Of a stretch of 64,000 bases of DNA, positions 25,221-37,737 are shown one piece after another; within the stretch, counting starts at the first letter, position 1; the number at the start of each line of letters is the position of its first letter. A program made the position numbers and the translations under genes. Location: the NCBI RefSeq assembly GCF_954871325.1, contig NC_088778.1, forward strand, positions 9,953,743-10,017,742, read 5' to 3'. Source of the stretch: Gordionus sp. m RMFG-2023. Its lineage: Eukaryota > Nematomorpha > Gordioida > Chordodea > Parachordodidae. Under the pieces are notes generated by a model. It was given only the letters and a program-made list of their open reading frames with translations. It was not told the origin of the DNA and searched no databases.

Positions 25221-26100
25221 TGTCATATTATGATATTTATTATATATAAATGCATTCTTTACCTAATCAATTTGTATATAAAAAATATTAAAGTAAAATA
25301 GATGAAGCAGCACTAAAAGAAAAATTAATCATAGATGTTTTTGTGTTTTTATTATTTTCTTAATATAAAGTTACTTTAGAAACTAAAGTATTATTCATAA
25401 AATTATCCAAAACAAAGTATTTAGAGTGGAAGAATTTTTAAATATATTTATACTTGTTAAAAATAAGAATGTGAGCTACCTAAGATTCTAGAGTCCACTC
25501 AAGTGGCTCAGCGAGAGGATTTTCCAACATGAGGCAAAATGGAAATAATTATAAGGTAAAATAACTTAACTTTGTTGATATGATAGAAATATCAATAGTC
25601 AACTTAAAAGGATATGAAAAATAATCAATAAAACCATCTTTTAAATGCTAAAGAAATCAAAGAATATTTAATATTAATAAAACCACCTTTAAAATGTTCA
25701 TATAAAATTCATAAAACCACCTTTAAAATGTTTATATAAAATTCATTAAAAAAATAATTTAATATTTACATCAAATTCTATGAAAAAATAAAGAAATAAA
25801 ATCATAAAAAATATAAAATATAAAATAGAAAATAGAAAATAGAAAATAAAAAATAAAAAAAATCTTTGAGCAATCTTCTCAAATTTTTTTTAAACAATTG
25901 AAAGATTGTAGTGGCACCTAAAACAATATTTCATGAAAACGGGGAACATTGAGTTAATGAAGGATTATTTATCAAAATATCATTAGCTTGGAGAAAAAAA
26001 TGGTTTATATTTTAATTTCTATATTAAAAAATAAATTATTATGTAAAAAAAAATTTAAAAGCAAAAAAAATATATATATGAGGCAGCTTGGCATGGTACC
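25221..26100. other. AT-rich stretch with short tandem repeats
   Basis: Contains two adjacent copies of a ~37-bp unit (ATAAAACCACCTTTAAAATG...) at 25677-25745 and an A-rich simple repeat of AAAATAGAAAATAG type near 25805-25860. No gene seen. Confidence 0.6.
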
Positions 26101-26109
26101 ACAAATTCT

Positions 26110-26292
26110 AGATTATTATTTTTATTCTTTCTAAATAGTAAATAAATATATAAACTTTGGCTCAAAATTAGACTCGAGAAGTTCCAGTGTCGGCTTGATC
26201 CAACTCCTGAGTGAGCTTGAGCCTGAGCCAATTTTTACGACTCCGACTCAAGGTCTGAGCAGTAAAAACTCACTTTTTAACAACACTAACTA
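26110..26292 (-). mobile_element. terminus of a 'TAGTGTTGTTAAA' hAT-like element
   Basis: The right edge TTTTTAACAACACTA is the inverted form of TAGTGTTGTTAAA, the end also seen at 38058 and, in variants, at 48283 and 62053. Inside it are GAGCCTGAGCC and GACTCCGACTC words, like the GC-rich subterminal words of the 38058 copy. No opposite end was found, so this is a fragment. Confidence 0.4.
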
Positions 26293-26428
26293 AGATTTTC
26301 GTTTTTTTGCAATTTCAAAAAATTTTAGTATTTTATTGTGTCATAATTAACATTTATTTCAAATAGGGTGTTAATTTTTTAAATATTTTTTATTTCAAAA
26401 TGCACAGAAATATCATATTACTGATAAG

Positions 26429-28920
26429 CAGAGATGTTAACGCTCCTTTTTAAAAGTAGCTAGCTCCCGTTTCCGCTTCTACCTTCTCAAGAGGAGCTAG
26501 CTCCCGCTACTACATTTTTAAAAGGAGCTAGCTCCCGCTTCAAGTAATGGAGTGCCACTCCATAACCGCTCCTTTGATTTTCATTTTTTTAGAAGGTATA
26601 CGAAACAAAATCATATTTTTTTATCAAAAAGTTTTAATTATATTAAGATCAATCAAAATATTTATAACCTTTTATTAGCATTTAAAAGTAATAAATTTTC
26701 TAAATTAGAATCTAACAAACATCCATGCCTCTCCCCTAAGACCTCTTTTGCAATACTAAATAGGAGCTCCTCAGGAGCACCAGAGGGAAGCGAGGTTTAT
26801 AAAGATATTTTTTAATTATGGGAATTTCTCAAAATAGTAATTTTGGTATCATTATTTAAAAAATATTTGTCCAAATATTATCTTCCGGTTATTGCCACTC
26901 TCGGGGGTATATTATTTTTTCTTGTAATTTTTTTTATGTAATTTTTTTTATGTAATTTTTTTTATGCAATTTTTTTTATGTAATTTTTTTATGATATTAT
27001 TTTATGATATTTTTTTTATCAATTTTTTATTTTTGCCTACAAATTTAATATTATTTGTAAAGATATTTTTAGGAGAATTTTGTCTACAAATTTTATTTTT
27101 TTTGTGGTAAAATTCCGCAAATTTAATTTTTTTGTGGTAAAATATAGGAATTATTAATTCCGCATATTTAAGATATTTTTAGGAGAATTTTGCTTATAAA
27201 TTTAATTTTTTTTGTGGTAAAATATAGGAATTATTAATTCCGCAAATTTAAGATATTTTTAGGAGAATTTTGCTTACAAATTTAATTTTTTATTTAAGTC
27301 TACAAATTTTTATTAATCTTGTATTAGGGATAAAATACCCCACCTTTGAAGTTTAAATGATTTTTAACCTTTCTAGTGAAGGGTTAAATCGGAATATAGT
27401 ACGCAATTAAATATAGTATTAAAATTTATACACCAAATATAGTATTAAATACCCAATTTTATTCATTAAATTGAAATATATTATTGAAATTAATACAGTG
27501 ATTTATAAAATGAATAAAAATGTCATAACGATTTAACAATTTATATTTTCTAAAATATCTATATTCAACATGAATATTATCGTGATCTATGTCTTTTGTA
27601 GTTTGCTTTTAAGTCCCACCACAGCCTTTCGACATTTTGGGTGTGGATGGATCTGTCATTAGGATCAACAAAATTTCGCGAATGATTTACCCGATAATGA
27701 AAATAATTGGCTTGTTCTAAACTATTATATCTAAGATAAATAGATTTAAATTTATTACCACTTTTGATTTACAGGAAAAATATATTTGCATACCCTAACC
27801 ACGATCAGTCATTATCGTCCAATCTTGCATTACATTATCTTTAACCACACGCAGTCTGGTATCAAATATCTTAAATAAAAATTTGTAGAATAAACTTTTT
27901 TAAATATCTTAAATAAAAAATTAAATTTGTAGGCAAAATTCTCTTTAAAATAACTTAAATATGCGGAATTAATAATTCCGATATTTTACCACAAAAAAAA
28001 TTCCTAAAAATAACAAATATTTTACCACAAAAAAAATTAAATTTGTAGGCAAAATTCTCCTAAAAATAACAAATATTTTACCATAAAAAAAATTAAATTT
28101 ATAGGCAAAACTCTCCTAAATATTACTTAAATATGCGGAATTAATAATTCCTATATTTTACCACAAAAATATTTAAATTTGTAGGCAAAAATAAAAAATT
28201 GATATAAAAATATCATAAAAAATAACTTAAAAAAAACAAAAAAAATAATATACCTTCCGAGAGTGTCAGTAACCTATCTTCCTGATGGTCAATTTCATGG
28301 AATCCCAAAAAATCTTCTAAATCATTTTGTTAAAAGAAAGATTTTTTACTTTTAGATGCTTTTTTAGATTGAAGCTGCTCACTTTTGAAAATTAAATAGT
28401 TTTTAAACACAAAAGACATTTTGCCCTTAAATTTGTTTGATCATTTGGATTAAAATCTTTTAGAAGTTTAAAATATTTTTTGTATGATGGAAATGGAAAT
28501 TCGATTTCTTCATTTATGATCTCTAAATCCATAATATCTAAAATTATTTTTTGTTATATTATAATAAAATGAATATCGACTTACAAGATTTTCCAAAAAA
28601 TTTTCAATATAAAAAGGAAAAACTTGATGTTTAATATTTAAAATAATTAGATGATAAATCAATATAAAACTCGGTTAAACATTTAATAATGGATAAATTT
28701 AAATTAAATAAAATTATATTTTTATTGAATTTTAATTAACAAATATTATTAATATTTATAAAATAATTTAATTTATACATTAAATTTAAAGGAGTGGTGG
28801 AGCGGCGCTCCTCCACTCCAGTCCTAAAATGAGCTAGCTCTCGCTCCCACTCCTCTTTTAGAAAGGAGTGGTGCTCCAGGTGTTTTTGAAAAAATGTAGC
28901 GGCGCTCCTTAACAACTCTG
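26429..28920 (-). mobile_element. BED-finger hAT, internally deleted, carrying a Merlin insertion
   Basis: Ends CAGAGATGTTAACGCTCC and GGAGCGCC...AACAACTCTG are imperfect inverted repeats. Flanking 8-mers CTGATAAG and CTAATAAG differ at one position. On the minus strand, 28280-28530 encodes a BED zinc-finger region (RAKCLLCLKT, then SSFNLKKHLKVK). The sequence at 26680-26820 encodes the hAT C-terminus (EELLFSIAKEVLGERHGCLL, then NLENLLLLNANKRL and a stop). The middle of the transposase is gone and the finger frame has stops. The Merlin element occupies 26887-28274. Subterminal sequence is rich in GGAGCTAGCTCCCGCT words. Confidence 0.8.
26887..28274 (-). mobile_element. Merlin (IS1016/ISXO2-type) DNA transposon with long inverted repeats
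   Basis: Begins GGTTATTGCCACTCTCGG and ends in the complement of GGTTACTGACACTCTCGG. TATCTTCC is duplicated exactly on both sides (26879-26886 and 28275-28282). Each arm is about 400 bp and is made of repeats of an ~85-bp word containing TTAGGAGAATTTTG and TGTGGTAAAATATAGGAATT. Minus-strand coding remains at 27590-27860 read VKDNVMQDWTIMTDRG, then VNHSRNFVDPNDRSIHTQNV followed by ERLWWDLK. This is the DDE_Tnp_IS1595 signature (TD...Y, HS..FVDP, HTQ.(I/V)E..W). The N-terminal part with the first catalytic Asp is missing and stops occur, so the copy is dead. Eight-bp TSD, GG start and long TIRs all fit Merlin. Confidence 0.85.
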
Positions 28921-29010
28921 CTAATAAGATATTACAAAAAAAATTAATGATTATTTGATCAAAAATAATGAAGTTTTAATGTCAAAAGTTTATTTCTATT
29001 TTTAGCCAAT

Positions 29011-30976
29011 TTGCGAAAACATATTGTATCTCTACACCCACAATCCTTATCCTCAGAATCTGTTAAAGTCCCAGATACATTATATGGTTCGAGGAAATTA
29101 TCCGCTGATGAAAATCTTTATTGCAACAAATTATTACTTAGATATTTGATAAAAAATAATATTGCGTTTCATACGATAGACAGTCAATCTTTTAAAGACA
29201 TATTTAAATATTTGAATAAGAACGTGAAAATATGGTGCAGGCAAACTGCCACCAAGCACCTAGAAACAATATATAATTGTGCCAAGAATAATATAATAAA
29301 AATTTTGAATCAAGAACATTGTTAATTGTCATTAACCATAGATATCTGGTCAGGACTTAATTCGTTATCATATTGTGCGTTAACCGTCCACTTTATAAAT
29401 AGTGAATGGAATCAAAAAATTTTTACTTGATATAATAGAGTTCCCGCATCCCCACGCCGGAATAGATATATTTGAGTTAATAATATCAACTCTCGAGGAA
29501 TTCCAAATCGAAAAAAAAATATTATCTATAACACATGATAATGCAGCAAACGTAATAGTAGCTGCCGATTTGTTAGTAGATTATTTCAAAAATAATGGTA
29601 ACGTCAATGCGAATAATAACAGATGCTTAGCTCACATCATTAATATAATCGTTCAAGTTGGCTTAGATAGCATGACTACATATCTTGCAAAAATACACAT
29701 TTTAATTAGCAAAATGCATAAAAGTCCAAAATTTATGCAAGAATATATGATTTTAAGTGGAGGTTGTAGGATTCCACTTGATATAGCCACCAGATGGAAC
29801 AGTATGTATTTATTGATAACTACTGTTAATAAAGTAATATTTCATTATTTGATCTGTTTATAATCATATTTCAATATAGAATATTGATGCCATCATTATA
29901 AGTAAGCGATGTTTACCCAATAAAGATCATTTGAACCAAGAGGAAGCAAAGTTATGGATTGAGCTGGAGTCCTTTTTATATCCATTCTATAAAATAACGT
30001 GCGAAGTAAGTTCGGCTTCAACATCTACAATTGGGATGTCAGCCTTGTATCTGGATAATATTGTGAATTCGTTATCGCTTGCGGAATCACATAAAAATAG
30101 CATAATAAAAAATGCTGCAAAAAAAATGAAGGAAAAATGTTATATTTATATCGAATATTTAACCACATTTGCAAATTATACATGCTCATATCTTGATCCA
30201 AGAATCAAAAAAGACCTTTTTACCAATTTTCCTAAATAACCTTGGCTATTATGAAAAATTTAAAAGAATATTTGATGACTACAATACATCGAAATCAATA
30301 TATGAATTCGAAAAAGAGGAAAATAACGAATCAAATTTAATGTCTGTTAGTATTTTGAACGAGCTAAGAAGGTAAATATAAATTCTTAATTTAGAATACT
30401 CATTATAAAACCTCCTAAATAACATTTTTAAAATTTAATTGGAGAGACTAAATTTAAATATTATGCGTACATTTAACAAAATTTATAATAGTTGATTGGA
30501 GTTAATATAAATATTTATTTAAAAAAATAGAGTCCTAAGAATTTATAAAATTAATAAAACATATCGTTGCAAAATAGGCATTTTTAAAATAGGTTTGTTA
30601 CTAGGTTTTACAATGGATTCGACGATATAATAATTAGTTAATTTAAATATTTTATATTAAGGAATGCGTAGATTATACCAAATCTAGCTACAGAAGAATT
30701 CGAAGAATACCTAGCAGATATGGTAGCTCAAACGTCCGTTGATATAGTGGATTGGTGGTCAAGAAACTCGAAACGTTTTCCAAAGCTCTCGACATGGCCA
30801 AAGATTACTTATCTCAACAATCTACGTCCGTAGCCAGCGAACGTATTTTTTCTAGGGCCGGCGCCACTATTACTAAGAAAAGGAATCGAATGTCAGCGAC
30901 AATTTTGAAACAATGTCTATGTGTGAATTCGTGGGATGTTAACATTTTAAATTTGCGTGAAGAATATTTTATATAA
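29011..30976 (+). pseudogene. broken hAT transposase (BED-type, Ac/ricesleeper-like)
   Basis: The coding order is: an acceptor at about 29008 and the end of a BED finger (NLRKHIVSLHP); SRKLSADENLYCNKLLLRYL; TIDIWSGLNSLSYCALTVHF (first Asp region, 29340); SITHDNAANVIVAADLL (29530); NRCLAHIINIIVQ; TRWNSMYLL (29790); a 46-bp intron at 29834-29879; SYLDPRIKK (30190); a second, longer intron; DIVDWWSRNSKRFPKL; and the dimerisation motif TSVASERIFSRAGATITKKR (30825), ending at 30976. At least one stop (after NQEHC) and several frameshifts (near 29400, 30225 and 30790) break it. The 5' half of the BED finger is not found: a deleted hAT sits just upstream. Terminal repeats were not identified. Confidence 0.85.
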
Positions 30977-31508
30977 TTTGTTAGTCAATTTATGAATATA
31001 AATTTTTATTTTTTATTTATGAAAATAATAAAGATATTGATAATGTGGCGTATTATATATTTTGTATTTGCAAATTTTTTGGTTATAAAATGTAAAAGAG
31101 CCTATCTACGATAAATAAATAATTCTAAAGATATCTTATAAGTTATTGTTATTATAATTTCCAAAAAGAGAGGGAGAGTGGTTCATAAATAAAAATAATT
31201 TAATTCCTAATTAGTAGCATCTCTTAAGATCTAAATGTTTCAAAATTTTATCTATGATAATATTTTTAAGCACGAATATTATGCTTTTGGATAAATCATT
31301 CACACAATTACCAAAGGAAAAAAAATCAACTTAAAATTATAATTTATAGTAATGAGTGGTAGATAGTATTTATGGGGTAAGGCCTGTAGTAATAGGAATT
31401 TATTATGATTTATGATTACATATTATAGATATTGATAATATGTTTTATATTGATTATAATATAGATATTTATGAATATAATAATTTGTATCAATACCTAA
31501 CAGATATA
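30977..31508. other. AT-rich 3' flank of the BED-type hAT
   Basis: Low-complexity DNA, probably partly the 3' untranslated end of the upstream hAT. No terminal repeat could be identified and no gene was seen. Confidence 0.5.
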
Positions 31509-31516
31509 AGGGGTAC

Positions 31517-33265
31517 CAGTGGCATATCCAGGATTTTCCTATAGGGGGGGGGGGATATTTTTTTGGGGGGCTTTGCCTCCAAACCCTATTTGGCCAGCTT
31601 TTTCCTCAACTTCGGCCGGGTCATATCTTTGATCTATTCTTTTAAATTATTCATAATTCAATAATAATTATATTAATATTTTTAACTTTTATTTGAATTT
31701 TGGTTCCTTTTATAAATTAATTATTTAAGAAATTTTTTTTAAAATTTTTAAATTTAACATTTATTAATAAAGACAAATTAAATCTGACAAAATGATAGTA
31801 TAAAAATAAAATCATGTCCAAAACATAATTCTAGAAAATTCAAGAAATTTAACAAACAAGGACTTCATAATACAAAGTATAATAATAGATATAATAGAAA
31901 TATAATAAATGCAAATGATTATATGAAGAAGAAGGGGGGGGGTTTAAATAATTTAGGGAAGAAGAAGAAAATCTATATTAATCGGCTCCTCGGGGAATGA
32001 ACCTATGGCGTGTAAAATTAGATTTTATAATCTGAATTCCTATGCGTTGACGTAAGTAGTCGCTTTCTTTTGGGTCTCCTGATTACTAACTCGCGCTTAT
32101 GAATATAAGAAGAAATAAAAGTTAACCCAATTTTTATTTTAAGTTAGGTATATTATAGATAAATTTTTTTTAAAAAATATAAAATTGAAATAAAGTTTAG
32201 TGTCAATTTTTTTTTTTATAAAATTTGCTTTAAAAACTAGCCTCAGCTTAAATTCTCATATAATATAAATATAAAAATTTTTTGATTGAAAATTCTAATT
32301 GTAGTGTGTATAAAATATTGACTAGAAAATTTTTTAAAGAACAAGTTTTTATAACTTATTAAATACAATATTATATAAAAAATTTATTAAATACTAGAAT
32401 TATAATGCGATTTTTAATTTTCGTGGGAATTTTTCCAATTTATCAAGAATTTTCTTTGTCGTTGGAAATAAATCTCTGTGGATATTTAACATGGCTAACC
32501 CATTTAGCCGAGAAGTAGTATTTTGTAAATAAGTTTTCAACCTTCTCAATTTGAAAAAGGTCCTTTCATTCGTATATGTTGTAATAGGCAAACATGCAAG
32601 AATATTAAATACCTTCAAAATATTTGGAAATTAAGCCTCCTTATACAGATTGAGCGCATCAATAGCATGCTCAGGTAAAATTATAAACGTAGTAAATATT
32701 TATACCACAATTCAAATTCACTGATTAAATTGATTTCAGTATCAACATCATAGGAATAAATTTTGCTAAATATTTAATTATACCAATAATGGCATCAGAA
32801 AACGAAGAAGGGTCTTTAGGTAATAAAATTTGAAGATTACCAAAGACTTGTTTTTTATCTAAAAACCGTACTTTAATTTGCGATAAAAAAGTATCTAAGA
32901 ATGGAATGAAATTGGATATTTTATAAGATTTAGTTTGATTCAACGTCTATATAAATATGATGAAATATTCAACTACATATATTCTTCCTGTTCACATTTT
33001 CCTCCAAATCAATAACTTGAACCAAATCGAAATTCGGTTTTTGTAAATTTCTACATAGTAGTGAGCTATAGGAAAATAATTTATTAATGCAACTAGCAGT
33101 AAGGATAAACTCTGCTTGATATTGAAAAATTTTGATGGGGCAGGGGGTCCGGGGGTCGGAGTAAAATTTTTTATTATCTTAAAATAATATTTAGAAAAAC
33201 AGTCAAATTTGTTATGGGGGGGGGGGTGAAATTTCCCCCTTTCCCCCCCATTGGTTACGCACCTA
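31517..33265 (-). mobile_element. short hAT (TTF-finger type), internally deleted
   Basis: Starts CAGTGGCATATCCAGG followed by a G run and ends in a C run plus GGTTACGCACCTA. AGGGGTAC is duplicated exactly (31509-31516 and 33266-33273). On the minus strand, 32400-32618 encodes the C-terminal dimerisation part (LACLPITTYTNERTFFKLRR and LKTYLQNTTSRLNGLAMLN). The sequence at 32725-32943 encodes an upstream piece, with frame breaks between. The rest of the transposase is missing. At 1.75 kb it is about a third of the length of its relative at 19879. Confidence 0.85.
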
Positions 33266-33428
33266 AGGGGTACATTGTTATTTTTATGATGTAACTTCAT
33301 ATGAATGAATAATGGACGCCCGAGAATTGCATGTATGGAATTTAAATACACTAATATTACGAATGAATGGAACATATAAATTGGCGTATTATGGCAGAAT
33401 CAACTCGTGATTTAAATAATATGTAAAT

Positions 33429-35649
33429 CAGGGATGTGAACCCGGACCCGGACCCTGAACCCTCTGAACCCTCGTATTTTGGCTGAACCCGAACCCGGAC
33501 CCGAACCCTTTTAAAAAGTGGAGGGTTCAAGGGTTCAGGGTAAAAATTTTAACATATAAATTTTTTTTTTTAAATAATGTAAAAATATTATTTTTAAAAA
33601 ATAATATAAAATTTTTATAATTTTATTAATTTTTTTCTTGGAATCATTTATTTTATATTCGCGCTTTTCTTTTGATTTTCTTCCTGGACTTCATTTCATT
33701 TTATTTAGAGATTGATACCATAAATTATTTTCTAGTGTAAGTAATAATATTTTATTATGTAAATTTATTAATATGCTTTTTGCCTAAAAAAAAGCATTCA
33801 TATTCAAATGTCTGAGGAGAATTTGATGAATGCTTTAGTTGAGCTTGTTACAATAAATGGAAGACCTTTCAATATTATTGAGGATTCTGGTTTAAAAAAA
33901 ATTATTGATCCTATTACTAAGGCAATTGGAACATCAATTAACCGTTTTAAAATTAAGGACTTAGTGGTTGATGAATCGAAAAAAATAAAAGCAAAAATTA
34001 TAAAAGAAACAAAAAACAAATTAATTTCATTAAAAATAGATTCCGCCCAAATATTAGGGAGAAATATTTTAGGAATAAATATACAATATATTAAAGGAAA
34101 TAATATAATCTTAAGAAATTTAGCAATGAAGGAGATTAAAGAAAGTTCAACTTCTGAAAATATAAAAAGAATGATAATAGAAACTTTAAATAAATTCCAT
34201 ATTCCTTTAAGAAACGTTTATACCATTACTACGGATAATGGTGCTAATCTAGTCAAATCTATAAAATTATTAAATGAATGTTCATTGGACGAAATGGATG
34301 ATATAGATATAAATAATGATGATAATAATTTTGAGGACATAAGTGAATTTGACATACCGGAGATAATAAAAGATTTTTCCACGAAGATATACTGTATCAG
34401 ATGTGCAGCCCACACACTACAATTAGCTATTAATGATTCCCTCAAAAATAATATCTTTATAACTATAATTGACAAAGCAAGGGATGTTGCTAAATATTTA
34501 AGAACTCCTACAATTGTACGAATATTAAAATCCATGAAAAGGCAAATGGCAATATTAGATTGCACAACCCGTTAGTCCTCTATCTGTATGATGCTAGAGC
34601 GATTAATAAGTTTAAAAGATTTCTGTGATGATTTTATTATAGGATCATGTGAAATCATTTGTCAGAGGATGATTGGAATCAAATCAAAGACCTTACTAGG
34701 GTGTTAGTTCCTTTGAAAATTACTACATTACGATTGCAGTCAGAACAGTTGTGTTTATCGGATTTTTATGGCATATGGGTGAGATGTCGATTAGAATTAG
34801 AAAAATTTACAAGTTCCTTTTCATACGAAATATTAGAAAACATGAAAATACGAGAGCAACAATATTTGAAAAATAGTGCTGTGTATGCCTCAATATATTT
34901 AGATCCTCGATATCAAGTTCTATTAAGTATTGAGCAAAAGCAAATGGCAATAGACCATCTCGACGATTTATGGCATAACCATAACTCTATTATTAACAAT
35001 ATATTGGAGGCATCAACATCTAATGGTTGTAGCGATAGTAATGATGATAGTAATATTGACCATCTCGAAATTTTATTATTAGATAGAGAAAAAAAAATAG
35101 AATTATCATCAGGATCAGATAGAAAGGTGAAAAAAATATCGATTGTATCTTTAATTGAAAAATTCTCAGAAGTTAAGAGAATTAATAGGGATAAAAATAT
35201 TTTAACATTCTGGGAGGAAAATTCTCTAATATATCCTGAATTGTATACCTTGTCTAGATTCGTCATGAGTGTACCGGCGACACAGGTACAATAATTTATA
35301 TATTATAAAGATAACTAACTATCTATTTTAGGTCAGCGTAGAACGTGGATTTTCTTCTTTGAAATACATATTGTCTAATTTACGTGGAAATCTCAAGGAT
35401 GATATTTTAGAAGATATTATGATCGTTCGATTGAATAAAGTATTTAAAATTTAAATTATTTCATTTTGAATTATGAATGTGTATATATATTGAAGTATAA
35501 TAAAAATGAATGAAAAAAAAGTCTTATTTTGAGTCATTATTTTTATGTTCCCTGGACCCGGACCCGAACCCTGGACCCGGGTCCTTTAAAAATTTATTAC
35601 AGGACCCGAACCCGGACCCTTTTTTTTTGTTGAAGGGTTCACATCCCTG
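33429..35649 (+). mobile_element. compact hAT with perfect ends and TSD
   Basis: The ends are CAGGGATGTGAACCC and GGGTTCACATCCCTG, a perfect 15-bp inverted pair. Each is followed inward by repeated GGACCCGGACCC and GAACCC words. ATGTAAAT is duplicated exactly at 33421-33428 and 35650-35657. Length 2221 bp. A relic of the same family lies at 61347-62702. Confidence 0.95.
33808..35454 (+). pseudogene. hAT transposase with one premature stop and one frameshift
   Basis: The ATG at 33808 opens MSEENLMNALVELV. The catalytic core follows: LISLKIDSAQ region; TITTDNGANLVKSIKLLNEC with Asp; and IRCAAHTLQLAIND. The conserved TRW(N/S)S motif reads TR-stop-SS at 34575, a Trp-to-stop change (TGG to TAG). 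Translation then continues in frame to about 34650, where a shift leads into DDWNQIKDLTRVLVPLK. SAVYASIYLDPRYQVLL follows, then MSVPATQ. A 45-bp GT-AG intron at 35287-35331 joins this to VSVERGFSSLKYILSNLRGN and LKDDILEDIMIVRLNKVFKI. No BED finger was seen upstream. Only two lesions separate this copy from a complete frame. Confidence 0.85.
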
Positions 35650-35939
35650 ATGTAAATATAATAAATGTTTGTAAAACTCACAAATTATAAAAAATTGTTT
35701 AAAATTATTTCCAAGATCTTATACCATATAATTATAAACTTCGGTTTCAAATTTCCAAATCTGATGTAAAATATGTATAGTAATTACTAATTATATAATA
35801 CAAAATATTTTTAGCATATATTTAAAAATTAGGGAAAATTCATTCATCCGAATGCCGTAAATTTAAAAATGGGATCCTTGCTGAACTTGTTCTGTCTTTT
35901 CTTATTAACTATCAATCTCCTAAATAGTTTCAAATGGTA

Positions 35940-37718
35940 TACCACTCATATCTTATACCAAAAATTTTAAACTCAACCCAAGTTAAAAAGAATAAAATAA
36001 TAGCAGTGTCAAAATTTTACGAGACAGTAAGGTTTACAATATTTTTCTAATATCAAAAACTTTTTGCCGGGCTCAAAACAATATATAATATTTTATTTCT
36101 AATTTTTACGCTTGAAGTTAAAGAGTAATGAAATTAGAAATTACTTATTGAACCCAAAAGTTTTAAAACATCTTTCCAATATCAAAATTATTTAAATAAA
36201 CTTAAAACAAAGATCTAAAATAAAATTTTTCCTCATGGAATATATAATAATGGTGTGACACCATATTAATGCTCCAAAGGTTTAAGAAAATATAATATCA
36301 GAAACTTTTTATTGGATTCTAAACATAAATAATTTTTTTTATCATTTTACATTTCACACATAAGTTTAGAAAAATGGGACTATAAATTTATTTATAAACA
36401 TAAAAGTTTTGAACATCTTTCCAATATTAAGAACTATTAACTAGGATAAAAACAAAGTTTTATAAAATTTTCATTATTATTTCCTCGTGGACTAAATTAT
36501 AATAATAGTGCTAATTTCTTACTAAACCCAAAAGTTTTAGAACATTTTTTAGAATCAAAATTTTTACTAGGTAAACAAAATTTTAAATTTTTTTTATAAT
36601 TTTGTTCCTCGTGATAAAATATAGTGGAGTGCCAATATTTTATACCCAAAAGTTTTAGAACATCTCTCTAGTATAAAGAAGTTTAAACTACGCTTAAAAT
36701 AAATTTGTAAAAAATTTTAACATTTATTTATTCATCGTGGAGTAAAATATAATGGCGGTGTTAATTCATTACTAGACCCAAAGGTTTTTATCTTTCTAAT
36801 ACATAAATATTTAAAGGTTTAAAACAACGTCTAAAAAAAATCATAATTTTTTCCCTTGTGGTAAAATATAGTGGAAGTGCCATTTTATAAATAGACCCAA
36901 AAGTTTTAGAACATCTCTTCAGTATAAAAACTTTAAACTAGGCTTAAAATAAATTTAAAAAAATTTTTAACATAGTTTTTCCACTTGGAGTAAAATATAA
37001 TAACAGTGCCAATTTATTACTAGACTCAGAGGTATTAGAACATCCTTTTAATCAAAAACGCTTAACTTAACTTAAAACAACGTTTTAAAAAATATGCTTC
37101 TTTCCTCGAGGAATACAATAAAATGGTGCCAATTTATTATTAGACGTAGATATTATAGAACACGTTTTTACTATAAAAATAAAAAACTTTTAACAAGGCT
37201 TAAACATTTTTAAAAAAATCAAAATTTTTTTTCCTCGTGAAGTAAAATATAATGATAGAGCCAATTTATTACTAGACCCAAAAGTTTTAGTATATATTTC
37301 CAGTATCAAAAACTTTTAACTAGGCTTAAACAAAATTTTTAAAAAAATTCTTAATTATTTTTCCTCGTGGAGTAAAATATAATGGCCATGCTAATTTATT
37401 ACTAACCCAAATGTTTTAGGACATCTTTCTAATATCAAAAACCTCAAACTAAGCTTAAAATTTTTTTTTTAATTTTGACATTTATTGTTTCCTTGTGGAG
37501 TATAATATAATGGCAGTGCCCATTTATTACTAGTCCTTTTAGAACATCATTCTAGTATAATAAACCTTTAGGTTTAAGACAAAGTTTTAAAACATTTTAC
37601 TTTTTTCCTCGTGGAATAAAATATAAGGGCAGTGCCAATATATTACTATAACTAAAGATTTAAGAACATCTTTCTAAAATTAAAAACTTTAAATTCGGAT
37701 TAAAAAAAACTAGTTCAA
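35940..37718. repeat. diverged tandem array, ~125-bp monomer, about 14 copies
   Basis: Two anchor phrases recur at 115-135 bp spacing. One is CCAATTTATTACTAGACCC followed by AAAAGTTTTAGAACATC. The other is TTTTCCTCGTGGAGTAAAAT followed by ATAATGGCAGTG. The first anchor occurs near 36150, 36510, 36625, 36755, 36875, 37000, 37130, 37265, 37390, 37515 and 37640; weaker copies extend left to about 35940. Monomers are diverged by many substitutions and small indels, so the array is old. No ORF spans monomers. It resembles a small satellite. Confidence 0.85.
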
Positions 37719-37737
37719 TTTTCTACATCAAGCTAAT

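Noticed and set aside
26552-26815. Plus-strand 87-codon frame
   Set aside because: Antisense of the hAT C-terminus (SIAKEVLGERHGCLL) encoded on the minus strand.
33804-35266. Minus-strand frames opposite the hAT transposase
   Set aside because: Shadows of the plus-strand transposase; no family features.
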